DNA of 64,000 nucleotides from Ciona intestinalis (lineage: Eukaryota; Chordata; Ascidiacea; Phlebobranchia; Cionidae), in NCBI RefSeq assembly GCF_000224145.3, contig NC_020172.2:3331557-3395556 (forward strand). Reading direction: 5' to 3'. Positions 56,701 to 64,000 of this stretch are shown piece after piece. Positions within the stretch are counted from its first letter, which is position 1. The number at the start of each line of letters is the position of its first letter. The position numbers were made by a program, and so were the translations under genes. The notes under the pieces are model-generated. The model was not told the DNA's origin. It ran no database searches and was given only the letters and a program-made list of their open reading frames with translations.

Positions 56701-59700
56701 CTTTATGGTTTCAACGTCATTTTCATGCTCTGCTGGTTTTATGCTCTGCAATTTAAAATAAAAGATTTCAAAATTCGTTTTTTTATGTTTTATAGTATTG
56801 TTTGAGTACTTTTTACAGATTTTTTAGACTTAAAGAGATTCTAAAAAACATTTTCTCTATTTTAACAATATGTTTTAGAACTTTTTAATGTTTTTATACT
56901 TTGTTTAACATTATTTTTTATGTTTTTAACTGTCTCATACCTAAAAAAATGTGCAAATTTGTTGGCGCTTAAAACAAAATATTTGTTTCAACTTATTTTT
57001 AGAACTTTTATCTTCAAAATCATTTTATGTTTAAAAAATTGCATAAAGTTATTAAAACAAGTCAACTTTATTCACTTTTTTAAATTAAACACAAAATTTA
57101 CCTCAACTGCTTCTTTCATTAAATACAAATCAACTTTTTTGGAAACACGAATTTCTTTAATTTTCAAATTCGAGTCTGACAACCAATCTCCTATTCGTTC
57201 ATGCGTGTCTTTGACCCTCTGTGATGTCACAAGGGCTGTTTGGAGCGCATCTACTTTGACAGAGCTACGTTGTAAAAGCAGGTTGTATTCCATGTTCAAG
57301 CTGTCCAATTTCTTATGTGCCTGTAAAGAAAAGTGGTGTATTAAGTAAATTTAACTTTATTTTCGCATGGTCAAAAAATGACGGTCGTTATAACACGGAT
57401 GACTTTTAATTTAATTTTTAATGATTTTCGGGAATTTAAGCAAATAAAAACTGGCTACAACAAATTTTCATTAAGAAGTGCAACTATGGATGAATGAATG
57501 AATGTAACTTGTTTTTTTTTTTCGCGTGGCTGAAAATGACAGTCGTGATAACACAGGTGTTCTGTTTCATAGTATGGCTGACAATTTAGACAACCCATAA
57601 GTGACCACTGGGTTAGAGCAATTGCCGTTAAGTGTCTTGCCCAAAGACACATACACCCACAATGGTAGCAGCGATGAGCCTTGAACCCATAACTCTACAA
57701 CACCAGACGTACCAACTCATTATCATCTCCAGGGCATTTACTGAGCAACACTCGTCCCTCTTTAACTGAATCTTCCACAGTTTGATGTTTGCTTGTTAGT
57801 TCTTCTTTTACAAGCTGAAAAAAATAATATTCCATTTTTTATTTCCTTTTGTTAATTTTTGTGATAACACAATAGAAAAAATAGAAAATAAAACTTGGAC
57901 GCTAGCTTTGTACTGGTTGATAGCTGTATTCATAAATGACCATAAGTTCTTTAAACTATTTAATAATTTTGTAAAAATTCACCTTTAAACAGAAAAAAAA
58001 AATTTATGAACTAAAATCACTAAATTTATTAGGTGTTTAAAACACCAATTAATTGTTTTAAAATTGAAAATATTTATTTTTATAAATTAAAATATTTTTA
58101 AATATATACATTTAAAAAAAACTTGTCCTACCTGACAAGCTTGTAACACGGAGGTAATATAATCAGGTCGCGCATCAATGAGCGAGAGGTTTCCAGCTTT
58201 ATTTTCCCACTTCTTCAACTTGAGGTCTGTCTCAGCCAGAAAAGCGAGAAGATTTAAAAGATTTTCATCAAAGGCTCTGCAGAGTTGTCTCTGCTCTTCC
58301 AGGATTCGGAGACGACCCTCATTCATCCTCCGGACTTCATCGTAGTCGTATTGCATCTTCTCGATGAAGTTTTTAAGGGAGGATGAAAGAGGAGGATGCG
58401 GGATCATGGATTCACGAAGAGGAGTAGATCGAATTTGAAGAAGATGAGGTTCATGTTGGAGGATGTCCGTCATCAAGGCCTAAAGCAGAAAAAAAATTAT
58501 TATATATATATTTTAGAATTAAAGTATTAAAAAGGTATATTTTTTTCCAGTATATTTTTCAGTAATAAAGTTATCTAAAACTTGGTAAAAAGGGCTGATT
58601 TATGAAATACTCTGAAGTAAAAAAAAAACATTTTTATTTTATGGCTAACTACTTTATTACTGGATGAACTACTACTTAAAAAACAACCATATTCTTTAAT
58701 TTTTAGAAATAACATTGTTTATAAATTGAATACTTTAGTTAAAACCTAATATGGGCTAACTTATTTATGGTTTATGACCACACACTGTAACATATTCATT
58801 GCTAAATACATAAAAATAAAAATAATTTTTTTTCAAAAACAAAAAAAAATTAAGAAATTGATTTTTTTATTTTGAAAAAAGATTCGGAAAGTTGAAAAAA
58901 AAATTTTTTTTATTTTTACCTTTTGTTGCCGGATTTGATTCTCGATGTGCTCGAGATGTGATCCCGTGACATCCACATCAACTGTTTTCTTTACTCCCTC
59001 CATCCATGTGAGGAAAGATGAGGATTGAAGATGGAAGTCCTCCGCTTCAGATGTTACTCTCCTTAATTCAACATCCCTGGAGTGGAAAGAGTTAGGAAGA
59101 TTTAAAAAAAATAAATTTCTAAAAAAAAAATTTTAATTTAAAATTTTCTTTTTAACAATTATCAGCCTGGGATTTCCAAATAAAAAATCAATATATAGTG
59201 GGGTGGGGAAAGATGGGACACCTTTTACTTCTGTTTTCTCGCCTCGTTTAGTAGTAAACAAAGAACATTCAGGAAATTATAAAACTATATGCCCATGACT
59301 CCTATTGACCGTTAGTAATTGTTTAAAACACGATCAGGATATTTAGATATTATGTGCTAAAGGTGTCCCATCTTCCCCCACCCTACTATATATATATATG
59401 AAACATCACAAGATATTTAAAAGATCTATAAAATATAAAAATTCAATGCAAGTATATATGTAGATTATCAGTTTTTCTTTATTTTCATTTAGGTAGTTTA
59501 AAATGGTCGAAAAAGAAAATGCAATTTTATGCACTTCAATCGGAAATTTTTTAGAAATTTAAAGCCAAAAAATTTTTAAACATTTTTTTAATCAAATTTA
59601 CCTTTTCTTGTGATTCTCGCATAAATCCAGCCACCTCCTGCGCATGTCGGTCATCTTTTTCACCTTTTCGTCGTAACTTTTGTCCATGATGTCATGTGAC

Positions 59701-62700
59701 TTGGTACCTTCCCTCAGAAAGTATGACATCATCTCATGCTGGCTGTTGATCATTTTCTCAAATACCTGTTTATGTAGAAGCGATTTTTTAGCATAATAGT
59801 AGGGTGGGGAAAATGAGACACCTTCTCTCTCCATTTTCTCGTCCCATTTTGAAGTAAACAAGAAGCATTTAAAGAATTATAAAACTGTATCCCCAGGATT
59901 CTCAGACACATTTAGATTTTATGTGCTAAAGGTGGTCTTGCCCCACCCTTCTGCATATGTGATGCTATAACACAGCTTATAGGTGGGAGGTTTTAGCTGC
60001 TATCATTGTGGGTATATGTGTCCTTGGGCAAGCAATTGCTCCAACTCAGTGGTCTACACCTCGTTTAAACTTACGAGTTACAATGTTTACATTTTGTTGG
60101 TGATTGTGCTTTGTTTCAATTTAAATTACATCGCAAAAGAAAAAAAGATTTGGAAAAGTTTTTAAACTGATATTTTGATAAATCATTTTAGGAAGAATAA
60201 ATATCTTTTAAAAAATAAAAACAGAACATAATAAAAAAAATAGACCTCATTAAAATCACTCTTAAAAAAATTAAATCAACCCTAAAAATTTTAAATCAAT
60301 TAAAACAGCATTTTCAATCAAACACAGCTGTTGTACAGCTCATCCCACTTGTAGTATATTAATAGCAAACACTTGTCCTGCACAACTATATATAAATACC
60401 TTATGTTCTTCTAATTGGGCAGCCACTACTTTGTATTCCCATGACGCTGGCTTCTGATTGGCTGCCAGGGTTTCCGCCTCGTCCAACCAGGCGAGGAGAG
60501 AGTCGTAAACGTCGTTAAAATGTCCGCTGTCGATCAGCGAGCGTTGCAACCACACTTCGTACTCCGTCATCTATAAAAAATATTAAACAGATTTTTTCCC
60601 ACAATCTTTTTTATAATAAATTTTTTAGAACTATTTTATTTTATAGATTTTAAAAAAAATTATAGATTCTTTTTGTATAATAAATTTCATCAATTTTTTT
60701 TATTTTATTGCTTTTATATATTAAATTCATGGATTTTGTATATCAATACTACTAAATTAGGTCGAAACTAGAAACTTTTAAAAAGGTTAATTTTTAAGTA
60801 TCTAAAAAACTAGGTTTAAAAGCGCTGGTAATTATTGAGCAATATAAATCACTTAAAATAGGCTTATTATTACTTTAAAGTAATTCATAATTTTTTATTC
60901 AATAAAATATTTTTATCCAAAGTGATTTAGTTACACCAACACAGAAACAATTTTTCATGGAAACTTAAATGAAAAAAATTACCAAGTCACTAAGTTTGTT
61001 CCATTTAGCATCCAGTTGATTGATATCATGTTTGATGTGGAAAGTTTGTACTGAAGGATCGGCACCAAACACCAATACGTGCCCGATATCTCGTGCATGA
61101 GCGATTTGCAAGCGAAGGGGGTCAACTTTTGATTGACTCCAGGTCTATGTAAAAAAATAGTTAAAAAATATTTTTTAAGTAAAAAATTAAAAAAGTCAAT
61201 GATTAAAAAAACATAAAAAATTGTCATTTTAAATAAAAATTTAAACAAAACTTTTCTAATTTTAACAAATGTATCTGCGATAAAAAGACACACGTTCTAT
61301 GAAAGTGAATAAAGTTCAAAAAAAAATACTGAAAACAAAATTTCAACGCTTTTATTCAATGTTTAAAAAAAATTTCAAGAGTAAAATATTTTTAAATTTT
61401 TTTTTAAACATTTTACTTAAACTATTCAACAAACCTCTTACCTTATATTTTCCTTGTAATTCTTGAACTTCCTCAATATTTGCAGCTTCTTTATCAAACT
61501 TTTCAACTTCCTCGATCACAGAATCGAGATTTTTCGATGCTTCATCGCGATTTTCACCAAACTGAGCGAGTCTCTTTTGGACATCAATGATGTTGGATTT
61601 CCTCCTCTTCAACTGATTCACTAATCTTGAGGATCTTCTGGAGAGATTCGAGATCTGGGAAGAAACAGGATTAAAAAAATGTCACCAATTTTTATTTACT
61701 TTGAATTTTATTCGCAGGAGAAAAATGTTAAAAAATCGTCATAAATTTTTTTTCACTTTAATTTTTTACTGAAAAAAAACAAGATTTAAAAAAATTCTAC
61801 TTCAATTTTTTTCACTAAAGGTTTGGAAAAAGCATTAATATTTTTTTGCTAAGATTTCTTACTTAGAAGAAGGAAAACATTGTTGAAAAATCTTCACCAA
61901 ATTTTTCTCACTTATACTTTTTACTTAGAGAAAAAAAATCACCACAAAATAAAACTTTTACTAAAAAATACAAAAATGTTAAAAATGGTCATCAAATTTT
62001 AAATAATATAATATTTTTTACTTTCACCTAAAAAAGGTATTTCACTCAAAACAGGAAAAAAATTATCACCACATTGTAGAATTNNNNNNNNNNNNNNNNN
62101 NNNNNNNNNNNNNNNNNNNNNNNNNNNNNNNNNTTCTGTGACACAACTCCCGCATCCAGAAGATTTTTAAACATCTGCTCAATAACTTCAACTTCTTCTT
62201 TTAGGTCCTCTCCTCTTCCACAAAGCTCCTCAACCTCCATCATCTGATCTTCTAACTTCCCATCCTCTCTGGAGATGGGATCACATTGATCCAGGTCCTC
62301 TTCAAGATCAGTGAGGTGCTGAAGAGCATCTTCTAGTCGGTTCTAAAAAAAAAAGAAATTTAATTTTCAAAAGCAAAAAAAAACTAAATAAAGTTCTTAC
62401 AAAAAAAAATAAATATATATTTTTCATGTTTAATGTAATAAAGAGAAAAAAATATTTTTTTTTACAACAAAAAACAAACAACAAAAGTAAGAAAAAATCT
62501 TATTTTAGATTACAAATATCAAAAACACAATAGAAAACAAAGCAACAAACAAAAAGGGTCCAAAATTTATAAAAAAAGTAAAAATTCATTTCACAAAGTA
62601 AAATAATCACCTTTAAACTATTAAGCTTCGAGAAAACCTCTTCTAGATCAGAAAGAAGAGCAGCGAGAGTCATTTTCAGCTCTCTAAACTTCTCTGCAAC

Positions 62701-64000
62701 ATCATTTGCTGCTCCAGTTATATGATCTGATGCCGCAGTTGGACTACTTGGTTCTGACGCGTCATCTCTGGTATGGCTAACTAACGACTTAGCAGAATCA
62801 CATAGATTGAACACACTAAAGGTCTCGTTGTCCAATTCCTTGACCAGTTGCTGTGAAAAACATTTTTGGGTAATATTTACTAGTATTTTATAAATACAGC
62901 AGTATATATAGTAGGTTGGGGTAAAGTGGTCTATGTTATACTGGGTCTGAATTCTTGATCATTTGCTGTGAAAATTGATCGTTGATTTACTGTTACTCGT
63001 TTTACTTTATAGTACAGGTTCATTGTAGGTTGGAGTAAGATGGTCCATGTCTTCATACTGTTTTTTGTCACATTTGTTACTAAACAGAGGATTTTTACAA
63101 AATTAACTGTATCCTCTTGGCTCAAGGTTAGAAAATACATGAAACATGATATATATGTAATTTTGCAATATAAGAAAAACTATTTTTCAATGCACATGTA
63201 AAAAATAAATGACAAAAATCTGAAAACACTAAACTGTACAAAGCATCTGTATTATTTACTACACATTTAAATTACCTCAAGTAAATTCTTCTTCTTTCCA
63301 ACATCATTAGAAAGTGTGGATTCTGATTCCTGTAGTTGTTGTTCCACTTCACATAAGCATTTTTCAAGTCTTTTTTTCTCTTCATGGAATTTACGCAAAT
63401 TTTCCAGCTGGTTCGTCAGTTTTTCAACCATATCTGAAATTTCTGTGAAACCATAATTTAATAAAGTACTGTGGAAAAGATGGGACACCTTTTCATTTTA
63501 TTTTCTCGTCCCATATAGTAGTAAACAAAGAACATTCAAAGAATTATAAAACTGTATTAAAACTCAATCAGGATTTTTATATATTATGTGCTAAAGGTGT
63601 TCCAAGTTTCCCCACAGTACTATAAGATAAAATATTATAGTAGGTTGGGGTAAGATGGTCCATGTTTTCAGTCTCTATTATCAAGGGTAAAGCTGGTTTT
63701 TTTTCAAAAAACTCTGCTAAAAAATAGGATGTGGCCCCTTTTAAAAAAAACATAAAAAGTTAAAGTATGTAAAAATAACACAAGGCGCTAAAAACATAAA
63801 AAATTTTATGTCTGTGGTAAAAACAAAAGTTGTTACACCTGTTTTAAAAGTTTAGAGGTAAAAAATAATCTAAAATTGGGGTCACCCAGGCACTCCAAAA
63901 ATTACACTAGAATTTTACCCACCCTGTTTAACAGTGTTATAACCTTCCACAGCATCAGATGCAAACTTCAGTTCATCTTCGGAGCAACTCTCTTTCATTT
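37745..64000 (-). CDS. Spectraplakin (MACF1/dystonin/short stop family), 3' portion
   Basis: A giant actin-microtubule cross-linker. About 48 exons cover roughly 2,400 residues; the 5' part (calponin-homology and plakin regions in the family) lies beyond 64000. Order here: a long rod of spectrin repeats (64000-41309), two EF hands (40935-40327), a GAS2 microtubule-binding domain (39697-38707) and a basic Ser/Pro tail to TAA at 37747-37745. This order is diagnostic of MACF1/dystonin. Every intron is GT-AG and phases agree across all exons. Two exons are present twice around a gap (46136-46661 and 47212-47737), and one exon runs into the gap at 62084-62133. One gene in place of the two vertebrate paralogues would be expected in an invertebrate, so I do not choose between MACF1 and DST. 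Confidence 0.96.
38002..38078 (-). mobile_element. SINE linker fragment
   Basis: GCGCCAGCTTACGAGTTACC and GCAACTTTGCGGGTGATTAT, spectraplakin intron next to the penultimate exon. Confidence 0.65.
38707..39697 (-). other. Spectraplakin GAS2 (GAR) domain
   Basis: Exon 39697-39623 encodes [20 protein letters not shown]; exon 38824-38707 encodes [15 protein letters not shown] and [14 protein letters not shown]. Cys pair and GGGW core match the zinc-associated GAS2 fold that binds and stabilises microtubules. The optional segment FFLGNQ of some vertebrate isoforms is absent at this join. Confidence 0.97.
39747..39905 (-). mobile_element. SINE tail copy
   Basis: GAATGAATGAATGTAACTTA ... GGGTGTTCTGTTTCATACAC, in the intron just upstream of the first GAS2 exon. 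Confidence 0.78.
39946..40050 (-). mobile_element. SINE tail, decayed second copy
   Basis: CATGGTGGGGCAAGGGCAGT then TCATTATAAC, tandem with the preceding copy. Confidence 0.55.
40061..40268. mobile_element. MITE A, full length
   Basis: Intron between the second EF-hand exon and the first GAS2 exon of the spectraplakin. Confidence 0.87.
40327..40935 (-). other. Spectraplakin EF-hand pair
   Basis: Exon 40935-40773 has [20 protein letters not shown] and the loop [13 protein letters not shown]. Exon 40481-40327 has [13 protein letters not shown]. Both loops keep acidic residues at positions 1, 3, 5 and 12-equivalent, so calcium binding is plausible. The pair sits directly before the GAS2 domain, as in all spectraplakins. 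Confidence 0.97.
40592..40758. mobile_element. MITE A, left end lost
   Basis: Ends 15 bp from the first EF-hand exon (40773) on its donor side. Confidence 0.83.
41456..41655. repeat. TA-rich simple repeats
   Basis: Runs of TATATA at 41456-41535 and 41617-41646 in the intron between exons 41914 and 41433. Similar short runs occur at 28999-29025, 44680-44701 and 56491-56510. Confidence 0.85.
45630..45665 (-). mobile_element. SINE head fragment at a splice donor
   Basis: On the minus strand the intron opens GTGGGTTTCGGGTTCAAAGC then TTGATGCCGCTACCATT, matching the B-box head of the SINE at 57660-57712. The fragment starts at the donor itself. Confidence 0.6.
46115..46910 (-). repeat. Duplicate copy 1 of a two-exon spectraplakin block
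   Basis: Near-identical to 47185-48000. Holds exons 46661-46500 and 46269-46136 with the same introns. Homology stops inside a MITE at about 46910, after which unrelated sequence runs to the gap at 47135. This copy joins the next exon (45738-45666) directly. Confidence 0.92.
46871..46910. mobile_element. MITE A, broken at the duplicate-block boundary
   Basis: Only the first 40 bp remain before unrelated sequence; the intact allele is at 47964-48161. Confidence 0.8.
46911..47134. other. Unmatched segment between MITE break and gap
   Basis: About 224 bp with no counterpart in the other copy of the duplicated block. It begins in the middle of a MITE and is more GC-rich at its start (GGCGCCCTCTACAACAGG). 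It may be one end of a haplotype-specific insertion or a chimeric join. Confidence 0.6.
47135..47184. other. Assembly gap of 50 N in a spectraplakin intron
   Basis: Exactly 50 N, placed between two near-identical exon blocks, the same arrangement as at 8716-8765. Confidence 0.99.
47185..48000 (-). repeat. Duplicate copy 2 of a two-exon spectraplakin block
   Basis: Exons 47737-47576 and 47345-47212. It begins exactly at the gap and its upstream side continues into the intact MITE at 47964-48161. If both copies were spliced, the second exon here (phase 2) followed by ACAAAATTAG of copy 1 would read AAA CAA AAT TAG, a stop. Confidence 0.92.
47964..48161. mobile_element. MITE A, full length
   Basis: Ends 25 bp from exon 48311-48186. 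Matches the broken copy at 46871. Confidence 0.87.
48818..49014. repeat. 31-bp minisatellite containing a splice acceptor
   Basis: Six to seven copies of ACTGTAGGGGTGGGTGTAAA plus GTTATTAGTGG. On the minus strand each reads CACCCACCCCTACAGT, and the first copy is the actual acceptor of exon 48819-48691. Confidence 0.9.
49183..49334. mobile_element. Short foldback element in a spectraplakin intron
   Basis: Ends AATCTTTCAACGGCTCATCT and AGATGAGCCGTTAAAAGATT, inverted. The centre is a second imperfect palindrome around CGTTTGCCATACGG / CGTATGGCAGACG. About 150 bp. Confidence 0.82.
50085..50340 (-). mobile_element. SINE, long copy
   Basis: Tail, linker and central domain (AGTGTCTTGCCCAAGGACAT); starts 48 bp upstream of exon 50037-49870. 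Confidence 0.82.
50885..51148. repeat. Minisatellite, CAGTGTTGCCA type
   Basis: About nine units of 25-35 bp with TTAACAGTGTTGCCAGA and AAATT spacers, ending 5 bp from the donor of exon 51356-51153. Confidence 0.85.
51325..51489. repeat. Partial duplication of a spectraplakin exon start
   Basis: The first 11 codons of exon 51356-51153 ([11 protein letters not shown]) with their acceptor recur at 51489-51452 as [11 protein letters not shown], about 129 bp upstream, then stop. Confidence 0.85.
54073..54150 (-). mobile_element. SINE central-domain fragment
   Basis: ACAACCCATTGGTGACCACT followed by GGGTTGGAGCAATT; spectraplakin intron. Confidence 0.65.
55632..56155. repeat. Minisatellite, about 85 bp unit
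   Basis: Six or so units of CATGTTATAACTTGACAGTT, AGCATGAGGTGTATAAATAC and GTGTCTGGTGTATAAGACAC. The unit resembles the SINE tail domain (GTTATAAC...ACACC...). It fills the intron up to the donor of exon 56286-56164. Confidence 0.88.
57488..57712 (-). mobile_element. tRNA-derived SINE, nearly complete (reference description)
   Basis: Read on the minus strand: a head with an RNA polymerase III B box (GGGTTCAAGGCTC), a central domain TGTCTTTGGGCAAGACACTT followed by GCTCTAACCCAGTGGTCAC, then a tail domain ACACCTGTGTTATCACGACT and a (CATT)n-like end. The head begins at the donor of exon 57814-57713. Same layout as composite tunicate SINEs as far as I recall; family name not checked. Confidence 0.8.
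59191..59398. mobile_element. MITE A, full length
   Basis: Spectraplakin intron between exons 59765 and 59076; followed by a short TATA run. Confidence 0.87.
59794..59957. mobile_element. MITE A, internally shortened
   Basis: Begins 29 bp upstream of exon 59765-59602; the right end is decayed (TCTTGCCCCACCCTTCTG). Confidence 0.8.
59995..60110. mobile_element. SINE, rearranged fragments
   Basis: Central domain in plus orientation (GTGTCCTTGGGCAAGCAATT) joined to the linker in minus orientation (CTTACGAGTTACAATG). Confidence 0.6.
62084..62133. other. Assembly gap of 50 N cutting a spectraplakin exon
   Basis: The exon starting at 62342 reads through GVVSQ into the gap. The next exon (61654) needs phase 0, so the exon end and donor lie in missing sequence. 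No duplicated flanks are visible here. Confidence 0.97.
62903..63125. mobile_element. MITE family B, two tandem pieces
   Basis: Left end TATATAGTAGGTTGGGGTAA followed by AGTGGTCTATGTT, restarting at about 63023 as GTAGGTTGGAGTAAGATGGT. It resembles family A in layout (TAGTAGG..., conserved ACTGTATCCTC box) but has its own consensus. A third end lies at 63635. Confidence 0.7.
63464..63625. mobile_element. MITE A, internally shortened
   Basis: Edge lies 22 bp upstream of exon 63442-63276. Confidence 0.83.
63635..63700. mobile_element. MITE family B, end fragment
   Basis: ATAGTAGGTTGGGGTAAGAT then GGTCCATGTTTTCAG. Confidence 0.65.

Larger units (their letters stand above)
49373..57814 (-). other. 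Spectraplakin rod, middle exon group
   Basis: Exons: 57814-57713, 57320-57102, 56745-56545, 56286-56164, 55538-55431, 55273-55058, 54458-54377, 53958-53825, 53559-53440, 53007-52896, 52451-52222, 51897-51769, 51356-51153, 50698-50531, 50037-49870, 49567-49373. Most are phase 0 to 0; 54458-52222 contain the phase-1 joins. Spectrin-like helices recur ([32 protein letters not shown]). This stretch is less conserved than the rod next to the EF hands, and repeat boundaries cannot be set by eye. Confidence 0.88.
58132..64000 (-). other. Spectraplakin rod, distal exon group
   Basis: Exons: 64000-63923 (cut by window edge), 63442-63276, 62850-62611, 62342-62134 (runs into gap), 61654-61442, 61144-60983, 60570-60400, 59765-59602, 59076-58920, 58479-58132. 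Sequences are alpha-helical, charged and carry spectrin-type aromatic positions (for example [36 protein letters not shown]). The 80-residue exon 62850-62611 includes a Ser/Asp/Pro linker ([15 protein letters not shown]) unlike a normal repeat. The 348-nt exon 58479-58132 is the longest and covers about one full repeat. Confidence 0.9.

Overview
This is an AT-rich eukaryotic genomic window with intron-dense genes, all on the minus strand. Every intron border I resolved uses GT-AG, and most introns carry short interspersed repeats. Gene content (SMC4, a WSC-domain sulfotransferase, a CK1 delta/epsilon kinase, a spectraplakin), compact gene spacing, short AT-rich introns and dense MITE/SINE insertions suggest an invertebrate chordate. 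A tunicate such as Ciona is my best guess; this is inference from style and protein similarity, not a species call.

Layout: positions 1-19582 hold SMC4 (condensin ATPase), 19 resolved exons, missing only its C-terminal head beyond position 1. Positions 20386-21861 hold a single-exon WSC/sulfotransferase gene whose start is unresolved. Positions 21886-22440 are a telomere-like heptamer satellite, a tRNA-like relic and one arm of an inverted repeat. A doubtful two-exon small ORF sits at 22604-22841. Positions 24963-35388 hold a casein kinase 1 delta/epsilon gene, with an unexplained 341-codon open frame inside one intron. Positions 35389-37744 are intergenic. Positions 37745-64000 hold the 3' half of a MACF1/dystonin-type spectraplakin: spectrin-repeat rod, two EF hands, GAS2 domain and a basic tail with two SxIP motifs. 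Its 5' part lies beyond position 64000.

Repeats: one MITE family with inverted ends (GTAGGGTGGGGGAAGATGGG at one end) accounts for about 30 copies or fragments. A tRNA-derived SINE with a (CATT)n-like tail gives more than a dozen pieces. Two foldback elements and several minisatellites are also present.

The most notable observations are: (1) two tandem exon-block duplications, each split by a 50-N gap, which cannot both be spliced in because the phases give an immediate stop, so they are probably unmerged haplotypes; (2) tandem arrays that repeatedly copy a splice acceptor in CK1 and twice in the spectraplakin; (3) the long open frame in CK1 with an acceptor of the same phase as the normal next exon; (4) SINE heads sitting directly at splice donors. 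I found no CRISPR array, operon, phage or bacterial system, and no evidence of a wholly new biochemical system. The genes are conserved housekeeping and cytoskeletal genes; the novelty lies in repeat-driven changes of exon borders.
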